Shown here: positions 1-11,849 of the stretch, in pieces
How positions within the stretch are numbered: the first letter of the stretch is position 1
Layout: every line of letters starts with the position of its first letter
Assembly (NCBI GenBank): GCA_963556145.1
Contig: OY744471.1
Coordinates: 427,590-491,589 of the forward strand
DNA from: Hygrocybe punicea
Taxonomy: Eukaryota; Basidiomycota; Agaricomycetes; Agaricales; Hygrophoraceae
DNA: 64,000 nucleotides
Direction of reading: 5' to 3'
Notes under the pieces: generated by a model
The model's database searches: none
What the model was told of the DNA's origin: nothing
Seen by the model: the letters and a program-made list of their open reading frames with translations, nothing else
Position numbers and translations under genes: made by a program

Positions 1-843
1 TGCACTCACATCAATATTTAAGGACAGATATCCCCGCAATGCTAGGACAGCGAAGCCAACCCAGAAGGAGGGCAAGTATCGAGGCACACAGTTTTTAAAT
101 CATACTCACTCATTTAACAGCGGTATCCATTATGTTCCAGAGAGAGATTCGTGGCTCGCCCATGTGCCATTCTCAATTGGCCAATGATCATTCTGCTGAG
201 CTCTGTCAGGTTAGCTGCTTGTATACCTGCCTGTCGCATGCCGAATGGTATTATACTTGATTGGGAAAAGGCACCCTTTGAGGCACGGAGACCAGGCAGG
301 GACATTCCGAGAGCAACTCACGTATCTGGGATGCAATATTGCGCTTCCAAGTCGGACTGCATGCGGTCGATGGAGCATCTGAATTCCAGCCCGCTGTAAG
401 GTGACTGTGTGGACAGTGGACACGACAGCGGGACCTTGTTGCGTACAGGCAATCAGATCCGACTCCAATCCCATGAATTTCTCTCCTGGACTGGGAAATT
501 CACAACTTCGGGGCACACTTGGTGGGTGAGTCAACCTGGTAAAAAATGCGAGGGATCAGGCAATGACTTATTCCATAAATTCACACAGGCCGTCTCAGAC
601 CGCCACTCTCGTATTCATTGTCCACCGGGAGCATTGGCTATTTGTTGGGTTGGCTCTAGCGGGATGGATGGATGGGTACCGAGGACATGGAATGTATTTC
701 AAGCGGTAGCGATAGCAATACGATAATGATAACAAGGAATGATTCAGAAAACCATACAGCACCACGAGACCGGCTAATAATAATACCAACAAAATCACGG
801 GAAGCAAGAAACAACATGCCTAAAAAATAATTTAATGCTATAT
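1..843. other. intergenic; 3' flank of membrane-protein copy A
   Basis: I see no convincing gene here; the open frames are short and lack introns or motifs. The last 150 bases (about 690-843) match the stretch at 40085-40298 and, more weakly, 12000-12130. In all three places this lies just beyond the stop of a membrane-protein copy, so it is the family's shared 3' flank. Confidence 0.5.
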
Positions 844-2360
844 TCATCCCTCATATGGTGGTGGCAAAGTTGCTGTATTACCCCCGGTCGATTCCGCCGG
901 CATCGCTTGGTTGGGCATGAGCAAACTGTTGAGCGTTGCAACCATGGCATGCCGTTCCCTCGTAGTCAACCGTGCGCGAGAGATGACACCCAGAATGTTC
1001 GCTATGTCTGGGAGTTCATCCCGGCCCACCTCGTTTGTCGTTGATGACTGGGGTAGCAGTGCTGTTGACATTTGAACACCTGCTGGTGGTGATGCCACCA
1101 GTGACGCTGCCTCTGGCGTATTCAGGGAGGCTACAAGTGCCTGTCGTTGGCTGGCATTCAGCCGGCGAAGAACTGAAGCTAAGCCAGCCTCCAGTGCTGG
1201 TGGTGGTGGTGCCAGATCAGCAGGAGGAGCGGGTTCTGGAGGCAAAGCGGCAATGGGAGCTGAAGTTGTCAGTGCCCCTGCATCTGCTGATATATACAGA
1301 GTTTCAAAATGAAGAAGGAATGGGAAGAGCTATACTAACCAGCATGTGTGGTCAAGCCGACATGATTGTGCCCTTGTGTGTCCAGGACACCCGTTCGACT
1401 GATGCTAGGTTTGAATTTGCTCCCGCGATGTATAACGTGGATTGGATTGGTGTCTGAGAAGGGTCTTACTTCACCGAAGGTGGCATCAGTCGTGGCATCA
1501 GCCTGCGAGTTTCTACGCTTCCGCAAAAAGATGAATGCGACTGTGAAGGTGAGCAGAACAAAGGCAATGCCACCAACAATGCTACCAACAATGACGTTGG
1601 ACTTGTGCGGAGGTACTGAGGAGGGCACTGATGGGGAAGAGGACACCGGGGTGGAAGAAGTTGAGGAGGATAACGTAGGGGATGCTGAAGATGTGGTTGT
1701 GGACGTGACAGCTAAGTTTGGGCTATTGAAAAGTGAGTATGTTGTATGGATTGTAAAAGAACCAGTCGCACTCGACAGTGATTGTGGAGAAAGAACTTGT
1801 TGGAAAGGCGGTAGCAGTCCTGATAGATGATGAGCTTGAGGTGACCCAGTAGAGAGGACGACTCACAGTTGATACTCCATCGAGTGTGAAGAGTTTCCAG
1901 ATGGAGAATGTTGGGTGTAGGATTGAAAATACGTTGTGTCATAGGAAACATAGGCATATGTAGTCGTGACATTCCCCAAGCAATCCGAAGACGATCCAGG
2001 TTGGACAGTGTAAAATTGACAATAATCATGATAACCGCATGCGACCAAGCTATGACCCGTGGGAATGTTGCAAATCCAATCAATGTAGCCAACGCCGACA
2101 GGGATGGTTACGGTGAGCAAGTTGGTTTCACCGTCAGGTGTGTTCAAGTTCACGTTGACATAAAAAGGATTGTTGTAGTAAATCAGAACAGGTTCGCACT
2201 GAGCGATCGAAAGTGGCATAACGACCTCGTAGCCAGCCGAAGGACTGCCAAGTTGATAACCTTGTGTTGGCCGAGGAACATCCGTGGTTTGTCCCAGAGC
2301 TGTGAGGATGACGGTCAACAACACGGCTACGGTGGTTGCAAGCATTGGCCCAGGAACCAT
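844..2360 (-). CDS. PPxY-tailed single-pass membrane protein, copy A
   Basis: Three exons fit with consistent phases: 2360-1867, 1770-1340 and 1283-844, a 454-residue protein. The donors are GTGAGT and GTTAGT, and intron 1 (96 nt) is phase 2 as in every copy. Residues 1-23 form a signal peptide ending near LTALGQ. Residues 24-165 are an ectodomain with QCEPVLIYY, DWICNIPTG and TVQPGSSSDCL, resembling the beta-rich ectodomains of many Agaricomycete surface proteins. Residues 166-222 are a Ser/Thr stalk. Residues 224-247 form one membrane helix, followed by the stop-transfer run RKRR. The cytoplasmic tail carries repeated modules of the type ASQRQALVASLN and ends in PPPYEG. PPxY is the known ligand of WW domains, including Nedd4/Rsp5 ubiquitin ligases, so ubiquitin-dependent turnover is a reasonable guess. 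Function is unknown. It is the first copy of an array that continues at B, D, E and F. Confidence 0.85.
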
Positions 2361-2399
2361 CGTTACCGCTGCGCAAAGCGAAGCTGGACTAGTCTCATT

Positions 2400-3320
2400 C
2401 CACCACTTCTACATATGGTTAGGCCAAGCATTCCGACATTAATATTCCCACCACCAGCGCTTGGTCCGAGTCCTGGTACTAACAGCACGTACCACACGCA
2501 GGCGGAACGTGCAAGTCAAATGCATCGAGAAGCGATAGGAAATGTACACGTCACTCCCGAGTCGCAAGGCGCCCTCTGGCGGACATCATAACAAACAGTC
2601 TTACAGTATGTAGTCGTCAAGCTCCACCTCTGTGTTATGAAATCACTGGTCATTGGACAGCGTTCCGGTTCCGACAAGGACAAACAGTCCCGCAATGCCA
2701 GACAAGTTGAGTGTCTCCCTTCAGCGCACATGTTTAACAAACATTATTCACATCAATGTGGACAAATATGCATACCGCGGTTCATCCGCATTGATGCAGC
2801 CAATGCGCCCGCCACTGGGCCGCCAGCATCACTGGCCTCTTGTAATGCACTTGGTTCATAAATATCCGGTCCTTGTGTGCGTGATGCCTTTGCCCTCTGC
2901 GGAATGCAAAAAGTAAAGGAGCTAGCAGGATGGTGAAGCACTTCGTTTCCGACCTGGTATTTTGTCACTGGCACTAGTACTGGCACGTCTTTCAAGTTAT
3001 CGCACTCCGAGTCTTCACCCTCCGAGTCCGCATCACCACCATGCATAGTCCTGTCTTGACCGTCGCATCGGACAGAACCGCAAAATACTACTCAAATCCA
3101 TGCGTTGGCCTCCAAATACATGTCTCGCACTTTTTCTTCAACAGCTGCCACGGAGCGCTATGGTTTTGTCAATAACTCGAAATCAGGTCCCTATATTCAG
3201 GTATTTCTTCGCCATACTCTCCTTGTCGTTGGTTTTTGTCATAGACATCAAACATAGGTATAAGGTAACGGTGACAACGGAAGCTTTGAGATCTGGGTGC
3301 TCCTTATTCTCCCGCCTTCA
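2400..3320. repeat. duplicated upstream segment, unit 1
   Basis: This stretch upstream of copy A recurs upstream of copy B (about 4300-5250) and copy D (about 34760-35470), so the duplication unit was a gene plus its 5' region. On the minus strand unit 1 has a 97-codon frame at 3046-2753, acidic at the start, followed by a good intron signature and a short hydrophobic stretch. The same frame is broken by stops or indels in units 2 and 3. I therefore treat it as a decayed exon set or as non-coding, not as a supported gene. It probably also contains the promoter of copy A. Confidence 0.6.
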
Positions 3321-4267
3321 CATCCTGCGCGCCTCCGACCAAAATTCCCTTGTAGGTGCAGGCGGGCTCTCCTTAAAACCAGAGTAAGGCTGTAGCTGGG
3401 ATTCGACGGTAAGAGACCCTGGGGCTGCATCAGCGTGTGCGTGTCTACGCTTCCACAAAAAGATGAAGGCGATTGTGCAGGTGAGCAGAACAAAAGCAAC
3501 TCCACCAACGATGCCACCGGTGACAGCGGCTTTATTGGACTTGTGCGGGAGAGGTGAGGAGGGCACTGATGGAGAAGAGGACACCCGGGTGGAAGAAGTT
3601 GGGGAGGAGGATGTAGGGGATACTGAAGATGTGGTTGTTGACGTGACAGCTAAGTTTGGGCTATTGGAAAGTGAGTATGTTGTATGGATTGTAAAAGAAC
3701 CAGTCGCACTTGACAGTGATTGTGGAGAATGAGCTTGTTGGAAAGGCGGTAGCAGTTCTAATCGATGATGAGCTCGAGGTTACCAGTAGAGAGGAAGACT
3801 CACCGTTGAAACTCTGTCGAGTACGAAGAGACACCAGATGGAGACTGTTGAGTGTAGGATTGAAAATTTGCCGTGGAGTAAGAAGCATAGGAATATGTAG
3901 TTGTGACATTCCCCAAGCAATCGGACGACGATCCAGGCTGGACAGTGTAATATTGACAATAACCACCGCATGTGATGAAGCTGTAACCCGTGGGAATGTT
4001 GCAAATCCAATCAAAGTAGCCAACGCCGACAGGGATATAAACAACGAGCAAGTCGGTTCCGTCAGGTGTGTACAAGAACACGCCAACCGCCAAAGAACTG
4101 TTGTAGTAAATAAGAAAGGGTTCGCACTGAGCGATCGAAAGTGGAATAACGACGTCGATGGCAATCGAAGGATCGCCGATTTGATAACCGTTCGTTGGCC
4201 GAGCAGTTTGTCCCAGCGCAGTGAGGATGACGGCCAACACGACCACAGCTACCAGCGTTGGATCCAT
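3318..4267 (-). pseudogene. truncated membrane-protein copy B
   Basis: Exon 1 (4267-3804) and exon 2 (from 3708) match copy A: signal peptide MDPTLVAVVVLAVILTALGQ, the QCEP ectodomain, TVQPGSSSDCL, Ser/Thr stalk, membrane helix and basic stop-transfer. Intron 1 is 95 nt and phase 2. After the membrane-proximal PAPT motif the sequence departs from its paralogues and stops at 3318, so the tail modules and PPPY motif are missing. The sequence beyond the break is a copy of the family's upstream segment. Unequal recombination between neighbouring units would explain this. The remaining frame is open, so a tail-less membrane protein could still be made. Confidence 0.75.
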
Positions 4268-4299
4268 CGTTATCGTTGCGCAAAGCGAAACTGGACTCC

Positions 4300-5260
4300 G
4301 ATGTCACCACTTCTTCATATCATCATATGGTTAGGCCAATTCCAACATTCCCACCACCACTTGGTCCGAGTCCTGCTACTAACAGCACGTACCACACGCA
4401 GGCTGAACAAGCAAGTCAAATACATCGAGAAGTGAAAGGAAATGTACAAGTCACTCGCGGGGCAACCTCTGGCAGACATCATAACAAGCAGTCTTACAGT
4501 GTGTAGTCGTCAGGCTCCACCTCTGTGTTATGAAAATCACTGGTCATTGGACAGCGTTCCGACAAGGACAAACAGCCCCGCAATGCCAGACAAATTGACG
4601 TCTACGAGTGTCTCCCTTCAGCGCACATGATTAGCAAACATTATTCACATCAATGTGGAGAAATATGCATACCAGCCGTGATAAGATGACGACTCGGTTC
4701 ATGCAGCCAATGCGCCCGCCACTGGGCCGCCAGCATCACTGGCTCCTTGTAATGCACTTGGTTCATAAATATCCGGTGCTTGTGTGCGTGATGCCTTTGC
4801 CATCTGCGGAATGCAAAGGAGATCTTCCTAGCAGGATGGTGAAGCACTTTCATTTCCGCAGTATTTTGTTACTGGCACTAGTAGTGGCACGTCTTTCAAG
4901 TTATCGCTCCGAGTCCGCATCACTCCGAGTCCGCATCACCCCCACGCATAGCCTGTCTTGACCGTTGCATCAGACAGAACCGCAAAATACTACTCAAATC
5001 CATGCCTCAGCCTCCAAATACACGTCTCGCACATTTTCTTCAACGGATGCCACGGAGAGCCAGGGTTTTGTCAATAAACGACCAGGAGAGGTGAGATTAC
5101 GCGGGAAAGAGAGGATCGAGTCACGAGGAACTCGAAGTCAGGTCCCCTATATTCAGGTATTTCTTCGCTATATACTCTCCTCGTGATCATGATTATGAGG
5201 TAACGGTGACAACGGCAGCTTTGAGATCGGCGGTCATTATTCTCCCGTCACACCTCGTAC
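4300..5260. repeat. duplicated upstream segment, unit 2
   Basis: This is a second copy of the segment at 2400-3320, lying upstream of copy B. Its minus-strand frame equivalent to 3046-2753 is interrupted by a stop and small deletions, for example around 4700 and 4915-4935. Its far end (about 5195-5260) matches 3262-3320. Confidence 0.6.
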
Positions 5261-6309
5261 ATCCACAGCCTTTACCGCGGTCCCAGGCCAGTTGTACTGG
5301 TGCGGACCAGCTTGCTCGCATATGTGCCTATCTGAAAATGTAAAACCCGGGCTCTCATCGAGGAACGTTGTAGGGAACATTCCAACCCATAACAGGGATG
5401 CATGCCGCCACCGATTTCTGGACAACATACATCTGCCAAGTGTCGAGTTGAACAGATACAAAAACGTGCTCAACGTGTTCACGGACATGTCTCTGGTGTT
5501 CTGGGGACCCCCAAATGTCCGGGTGGCGACTGGTTCATTGCACTATTGTCAGACAGCTCACGCGTTCTCTCGACTTCGGATGCTTCGTGCTTCTCCACCG
5601 CACTATGCTGACGCCAGCAGCAGGTTTGGCGGTGTCAACATCTCCCCAGCTCGCTCACCTGTGCATACATACACCCACAACAGAAATGGCCAATGCAACC
5701 TCTCAGTCGAAAGCCGTTCTGAGTGACCCAAGGTCATCTCAGGATCCTAATGTCCCCGTCGAGATCATCACTGCGGCACTGCCACGGAAGAGATTGTCAA
5801 GCAACTCGAAAGATTGTATCCCACGATGGAAAGGCTTCCGGGCTTTGGTTGGATGACTGAATTTGATTGGGTAAGTGGACTGCGTTATCTCCCGAAGACA
5901 GCACATCTAGTGTCGTTGCCTTTCGCAGGAACGGCAATAAATCACGAAGACATCATGTTTGTCGTTTTTCATCAACACGCGTAGGATATGTACATCAGAT
6001 CTGCATCAGAGGCCGTTGTGGCATTAAAGCCGTTCTGAAAGAATCTAGCTTCTTTATACATCATTTTCACGGGATCGTAACGACCACTGCCGGTTTACGG
6101 GATTCTTGGGTGTCCGCCAATTTTGCGCCACTAGTACTTGGATACTGAAATTCCCAATAATGAGGTGCAGTTGAGTGAATGTGTGACAATATGCAACCTA
6201 CTCCACGAAGGCGAAGCTTATTCCCTTTATCATTGACGATAACATTATTCAGGCAACTATTTCAAAGGAAATATTGTGGGTCAATCAATGTTGAGGAGAA
6301 AAACTGGAC
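5261..6309. other. unassigned region, possible decayed plus-strand gene
   Basis: Plus-strand frames between 5292 and 5990 overlap and look partly coding. The best piece runs from about 5775 to 5990 and includes EEIVKQLERLYPTMERLPGF and SGLRYLPKTAHLVSLPF. I do not recognise the family and cannot link the pieces by splice sites. The rest, to 6309, shows nothing. Confidence 0.25.
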
Positions 6310-7279
6310 CTACTCTCGCAAATTTGATTCCGTCATGTCCACCTCCATGCCATCGAATATCGAAGAACGGATGATCAACTTGGGTTTAGATGCCATTTGC
6401 AATAAAATGCGCTTGGGTAACACAAAAGCGACAGACGTAGACCCATCCTTCCCACCGTCGCCTTCAGTGGTGGTGAAATAAAATGCCACAACAGGGCTAT
6501 CGACGCTTGCACGCCGTCCTTCCGCATCCCGCATCTCCCTCGCCAACTTGCGCTTCACCTCTGCAGCAGCCCTCTGAGTCCGTTCTGGAGCCTCACCCAT
6601 GGGGACCTGCACCAACGTGACAATGTTGACCACGACTTGGGCATTCGGGGCGTTCGCCTCCCCAAACACGATCAGCCGTGCGCGTGCGTCGAAATCAGCA
6701 GGTAGCGTCGTGCATTCGACGTTGACCGCAAACAGGTTGCTGTTGGATGGGTTATCGAGAAGCCCTAGCGTCAGAACCGAGTGTTGCCACAGGTATTCCA
6801 AAATGACGGGGACCGCAAGAGCGCGTTCTGCAAGTTTGAGGGCGAGGGCTCTAGGACTTCCTTCGCTACACTGTAACTTGTGGCCTGCGAGCCTTTCACC
6901 GCGAAATGCCCCAATGGAAGGTCAAGTGAGCCAAAGACAGGAATTTGATGATCAAAACTTACCAGTGTATTTTTTGACAGGCTTCCGAGCAATAACGCGC
7001 CTAAAACCATGAGTAAGGAGCTTAGGAAATAACGGCAAAAAGCATTTTTTCGGTAGAAAAAAATATATATATATATATAAAGAGACAAACCTTTTTGCAC
7101 CTCGAGCACACCTTCAATGCTGCACGGGGGAGGGTCTTTCCACAGTTTGCATGATCACACTGGATGGAGAGGTTATGGAGGTTTTCTTTTCGTTCTTCCC
7201 GCGAAGGCATTTGCTTGGCGATATCCTCGAGTACAGAGGGGTCATCAGAAAACTTGAGGTGGTAGATTGTTGGATTCAT
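6310..7279 (-). CDS. MYND zinc-finger protein
   Basis: Three exons, 7279-7091, 7000-6963 and 6892-6310, give a 269-residue protein with consistent phases. The tiny middle exon is needed to complete the finger. The MYND domain (about residues 40-85) begins with C-x4-C in CDHANCGK, continues with VCSRCKK, then across the first intron RYCSEACQKIHW, and across the second intron GHKLQC. That is the standard C/H pattern of a MYND finger, a zinc-binding protein-interaction module. The C-terminal 180 residues are a hydrophobic-alternating domain of a kind common in mushroom MYND proteins; I assign it no function. The donor after CSRCKK is GTTTGT, followed by an (AT)n tract inside the intron. The start codon at 7279 is the only reasonable one. 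There is no operon-like context; neighbours are transposons and the membrane-protein array. Confidence 0.8.
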
Positions 7280-8456
7280 GTGTGTTAGAAAGTCCTTGTC
7301 TGCCAGTGAGAGAGCAAAGGGAAGACTGCGTGTTTTACTTGCGAGCCTGGGCGGCGGTCAACGACAAGTTAGGCGCACTCGAATCACACGCAGTGTGAGG
7401 AGAGTGCACGGACTCGTGCCCGGGGCGTGGGAATCAAACTCAGCGATTTCACTTAAGAACGCTGAGTTTGGATCTAGGCGTCAGGAACGCCCCTTTTAGG
7501 AACCGCCACCATGCGCTTCCTTCCTTAGCAGGAGAGGTCTAGATTCTCTCGGCCCGCCCTCCGCTTCCCCCTTAGAGATTTCCTTGGTCTCGTGTCTGTG
7601 TTGTTTGGGTGGTTCATCTCCGCCTGCACAGCACAACCCAGATGGTTCAGCCAGGAATCCCTCTGCTTCGGCCTTTTAAATCCTCAGACAGATTCCTGTG
7701 CTGAACCTTCTCACCCAAAAATAGGGCACGAGACTAGTTTGTAAATTCATATATCTAGTCCCTTAGAGACGCCCACAAAGCACGAGTACAATCATTTCTG
7801 GTGAGGAGCCAAACTTTGTTTCCGACAGCACCATACAGCCCAGTGAACCCTTGAATATTGAATATTGAATGTTGAACTTGAAGAACTTCGACAAGCTGTG
7901 CGGGCCTTTGCAATTATCTAGCCATCCCAAGCTTCTTCGCGACTATTTCCAGCATGTTTACTATCGTTATCTCCGCACTGCCTACTATGTCCCTGGTGAA
8001 ATTCCTCAAGGATCCTCGTTGCCCTTTCCTCGACGAATCCTCGCACCTCTGCATCTATTGCCTTGTCCGCTTCTCCCTCTCTAAATAGCGCTGGTGCCAG
8101 CGTCGGAGCCAAACCTGGTTTTAACACCCTCCTTGACTTCCATCCCCAACGAAGACTTTGAGGTTCTGGGCAAAGAATTATGGGGCTATTCTGGTTCGTA
8201 TACCTATATGATTTGTGCAGAGATGACTGCCTCGTAGGCACACGTTTGGTTCGCAAAGCTTGTCCGACAGAATCGTCAATGTGTTCACTCTGCAATTACC
8301 TTGGAGGCCGACGCACTAGACTAAGAACTCGAGGAGGCTGGGTATATATTATCAAATTGGCAAGGATTTCCAGGCATATCCTGGCAGCCATGGGGAGATC
8401 ATCGCTGTCACAGAGAAGACGGTGACTAAATTAAATGGGGCAGACATGCGAATATC
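7280..8456. other. gene-poor region
   Basis: No supported gene. A minus-strand frame at 8295-7918 (125 codons) is open but lacks recognisable motifs or intron context, and I leave it uncalled. Confidence 0.4.
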
Positions 8457-9020
8457 TTAAATGAAACCTTGAAATCGCTCAGTCGCTATCGTGAACCATA
8501 CTGGATTGTTGCAGTGGCAATTGACCGTAGGGCTCGAAAAGTATGTTGTCTTTCCACCAGGTGTTGATCGATGTGCATTCCCGGCTGTGTTGTCGCCGAG
8601 AGACCCTTCTAACAGTTGAAGGAAAGGCTGGCAGATTGACAACGAGAACCAAGGTCCTTCAGAGTACCATCAGCGAGCAATAAAGAAGACTAATCAGAGG
8701 TGGAGGTACGTCACAAAGCAAGGACACCTTGGTTCTGACACTGAAGACGCTGTCTGCACCGGCGAAATTACTGCCAAAACGGTCGTAGAAAAGACAAGCT
8801 TCACCTGCCCATCACACTGGAAAGGTTCCCTCTGTCGTAATGCGTGCACGCTATTCTCTTGCGGCTGAAATCTTTGCTCGCACAGTGCTCAGGCATCTGT
8901 CGCCGGTTGTTGCCATCTCTTCGCCTTCTCGAACACCGACCATGCCTTTTATTTCCATATTGAATTGTTCCTTCGCCTAATTCACCATTGGCCCATCTGG
9001 ATTACGGGAGTGTAGCGAAA
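8457..9020 (-). pseudogene. decayed segment duplicated at 38.6-39.3 kb
   Basis: The stretch 8640-9010 is recognisably similar on the same strand to 38820-39330. Shared words include AAAATGACTGCCAAAA-type and TTCTCGAAC-type runs, and a minus-strand peptide similar to LLEESL. Neither copy has a long clean coding frame shared by both. I read them as relics of one duplicated, unidentified locus that travelled with the membrane-protein array. Confidence 0.4.
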
Positions 9021-9161
9021 TATTCTGTGCCACACACGATGTACATCATGTTGCTACAAGCTTTGTATTCTGGTATGACGAGGCACTTTCTTGACATGGG
9101 CCTTGACTAGCTTATAACTTGAACTTCCAGCTTCTTCACCAAATACTATACAGTGTTCAAT

Positions 9162-9522
9162 GGCTCCTTTGAACACTACCAGTCCTTTGAACACCCTAAT
9201 ATAATTGATTCTGTACTGATTTCTACTGCTAAAAAGTGTTCTAATTCTCTCAGTGCATCATCTGAACCTATCTGGATATTGATTTTGATTCAGAACCATC
9301 AATAAAATTAGAAACTGAATATTCACAAAGCAGAGAGAAATCTGATCACTCCTTTGAACACTAATGCTTTGATCATAAACAATTCAAATATTAACAGATT
9401 TCTTTGAAAGTTGGTATGAGAGGTCTTTAAATATATAAGCAACTTTTGGTCAACTCAGATTTTGTTCAAGATAATTGGCTACCTGTGGCATTTTAGGTTC
9501 ATTTTTTGTGTTCAAAGGAGCC
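9162..9522. mobile_element. small MITE inserted in a terminal repeat
   Basis: This 361-bp AT-rich insertion has inverted ends GGCTCCTTTGAACAC at 9162-9176 and its complement at 9508-9522. The same word recurs internally at about 9186 and 9350. It interrupts the left terminal repeat of the surrounding element, whose two halves (CAATGG and CATCAGC) are joined at the intact right end. It has no coding capacity. Confidence 0.55.
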
Positions 9523-9630
9523 CATCAGCAAATCAGCAATTTGTCTGACAGGTCTGGGGTGGTCTGGGCCTGACCAGTCCAGACCATAAAACCATTCAGA
9601 CCATGATGTTAGATTCTAATTTCTTCCGAC

Positions 9631-10871
9631 TAGTGTTGGGGAAGTTTGGCCTCAGACCGACCCAAACCCGGTTTAGACCAAACCGAAACCGCTGGTTTCG
9701 GTTTCGGTTTGGGAAATTTCGGCTGAGACCGAACGGTTCGGTCTCCGGTTTGGAGATTTGGCCGCGGGCCGAAACGGTTTCAAACTGAGTTTGAACCGCA
9801 AACCGACAGTACTTGGCTGACTTCGAAAGTCACCCAAATTCACCAACCCCCACCAACAACACCCCCGATGTACGCCAAACGAGGACGATGGAGCACCCGA
9901 GGTCGACAAAATGGGCGGCGGGGTACTCCCTGCTGCCCTCGTATGTTTTTTATTTATATTTATTTGAACTTAACTAACGCATTAACACATTACAGGTTGA
10001 CACACACCACCATCACCACCATCACCACCACCACGACAGCAATGACAGCGACTGCCACCATGATGGCCACAACCACGACAGCAGCAATCAACGCCACACC
10101 GGACACGCCAACGCCTCCAACGCGTGCACACGCAAACGAACGTGAACGGGGTGGAGTGGCAGTTGTCGAGCAGCGGGGGGTGGTGCATCCACCCCCGCTC
10201 CTTTGTGGTACATATTTTTATTGATTTTTTCACTGATTTCATTTGTATATCACAGAATACCATCACCATCACCATCACCACCAAGCAACACCAACACCAC
10301 CGAGGAAGGCCAACGCGGGGTCAACCCGGCCGTCGTCGCATGTACAACGCATATGACGCGTCCGGACACCCACGCGAAGACGCTCCTATGCCACCACCAC
10401 CACGCGTCCGCCAAAAACAACCAAAGCAGCTGCAACCCGGCCGTCGTCACGTGCACAACACGTATGACGCGTGGGGCACCACCACCACCATCACATGTCC
10501 ATCGATAACGGTCAACGCGCCACCGCGTGTACAACGCGTGTGATGCGTCAGGACACCCACGGAGAGGCCTGCATGCGGCTCAATGCCGGCGCCAGGTGTG
10601 CCAGCACCCCAGCACCCCAATCCCACCTCGCAAGCAGGCTGGCCACGTCAATTGACGTGCACAGCACTGTTGCAAGGTCAGAATGGTGCAGGGGGACTGG
10701 CCACTAGCCAAACGCAGTTCAGACCACGTTTGGACCGAAACCGAACCGATGCAAACGGTTTGCATCGGTTTCGGTCCGGTTTGGAGATTTTGGGGTGGAA
10801 ACTGGACCATTTGGTTTCCGGTTTGGGCAAAAAGGCCCCAAACTGGACCAAACCGAACTTCCCCAACACTA
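9631..10871. mobile_element. hAT-like element with TTCGGTTT subterminal repeats
   Basis: The ends are TAGTGTTGGGGAAGTT at 9631 and its complement at 10871, fitting the hAT end consensus YARNG. The terminal 100-200 bp are filled with TTCGGTTT and AAACCGAA words. The interior has an ATG at 9868, a good intron (GTATGT at about 9941 to ACAG at about 9995), then a CAC/CAT tract encoding poly-His, and a second intron-like segment (GTACAT to CACAG, about 10209-10254). No transposase is present. The flanking 8 bp match at only four positions, so the target duplication is lost or diverged. Confidence 0.7.
10625..10678. repeat. 55-bp palindromic module, copy in the 9.6 kb element
   Basis: The module opens with ACCTCGCAAGC, is centred on ACGTCAATTGACGT, and closes with GTTGCAAGGT. 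The same layout occurs in the elements at 48.4-50.4 kb and 53.6 kb. It could fold as a hairpin in DNA or RNA. Confidence 0.6.
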
Positions 10872-11849
10872 CTGGGCACGGGTATCATAGTAGTTAGTAA
10901 TGGGCAAAATAAAAATAAAAACAAATTACAGTGGCATGATAGCCCCCGCTGCTCTTGTTGTTGCTAGACTTATCTCCACTGTTGTATTGGTCACCATTGG
11001 GGTGTTCAGGCCATAGCCTTCAGATGGTGGCATCAATCCACTTTGCCAGACATTGCACATTGGGCTCTCGGGCTGTTTGGGCATTGGACACGATGTAATG
11101 TTTTTTTTTTGCGTGTAATTTACATACCTTGAGGGGGGGCATGTTGCTTGGGCTTCGTTGCCTATCATTGGCTATGTCACTGCGGTGGCCATCAATCCAG
11201 TTGATAAACAGTGAAAAATGAAAAACTTAACTTTGCTGTGGTGAGCACAATGGGTCCACTCTCTGTCCACCTTGCAGTGTTGTCTTGTGCCACATGTTGT
11301 TTGCTGCCATTGCCGTTGTGTCTCCGTTGCATGTGAGCTGGTGGCATTACATTTGAGAGTAGAGTGTAGCAATTGAAAAAGCGAAAAGGCTTACATTTAG
11401 GTGGTACACCAACTCCACAGCACATTCAGCCTTTGGGCGCATTGATCACCGTTTGTCTAGCCTGTCTTGTCATTGGCTTTGGGGGCACATTTGGTTGCTG
11501 TTTGTTGCGCAAGGGTGGTGGAATCTGTATTGAAATATTCACACGGTTGAAAACTGCACGGACCAGTATTGCTTACCTCTATATAATGTGAGAATTTATT
11601 AGTACTTGATATCATAGCTTGTTTACACTTAGCAATGATTTATCTTGGTTCTCGAAAATTATATAAGTGGTCTGGTGGGTCTGCCGCCACCATAGTATCT
11701 TAGCTGTTGTGGTCTGATGTGTCTGGGAAGGTCTGGGAAGGTTGTGAAAATCATGTCAGAACAAATTGGTCTGGGCCAGACCGCTCCAGACCAGAAAGTC
11801 TCTCAGAACCTTTTGTCGATTTGCTGATGCCATTGAATACTGTATTGCT

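Larger units (their letters stand above)
9151..11842. mobile_element. hAT-like element with GGTCTGG subterminal repeats (outer of a nest)
   Basis: The left end begins CAGTGTTCAATGG at 9151. The right end, read inward, begins CAGTATTCAATGG at 11842. Next inward on both sides come ATCAGCAAATC and then runs of GGTCTGG and its complement CCAGACC (9551-9604 and 11654-11802). The left terminal repeat is split by the small element at 9162-9522, and the interior holds the hAT-like element at 9631-10871. No transposase frame is visible, so it is non-autonomous. I could not find a matching 8-bp target duplication. Confidence 0.6.

Noticed and set aside
2753..3046. Small acidic gene upstream of copy A
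   Set aside because: The frame is open only in one of three duplicated units; the others have stops and indels, so a real conserved gene is unlikely.
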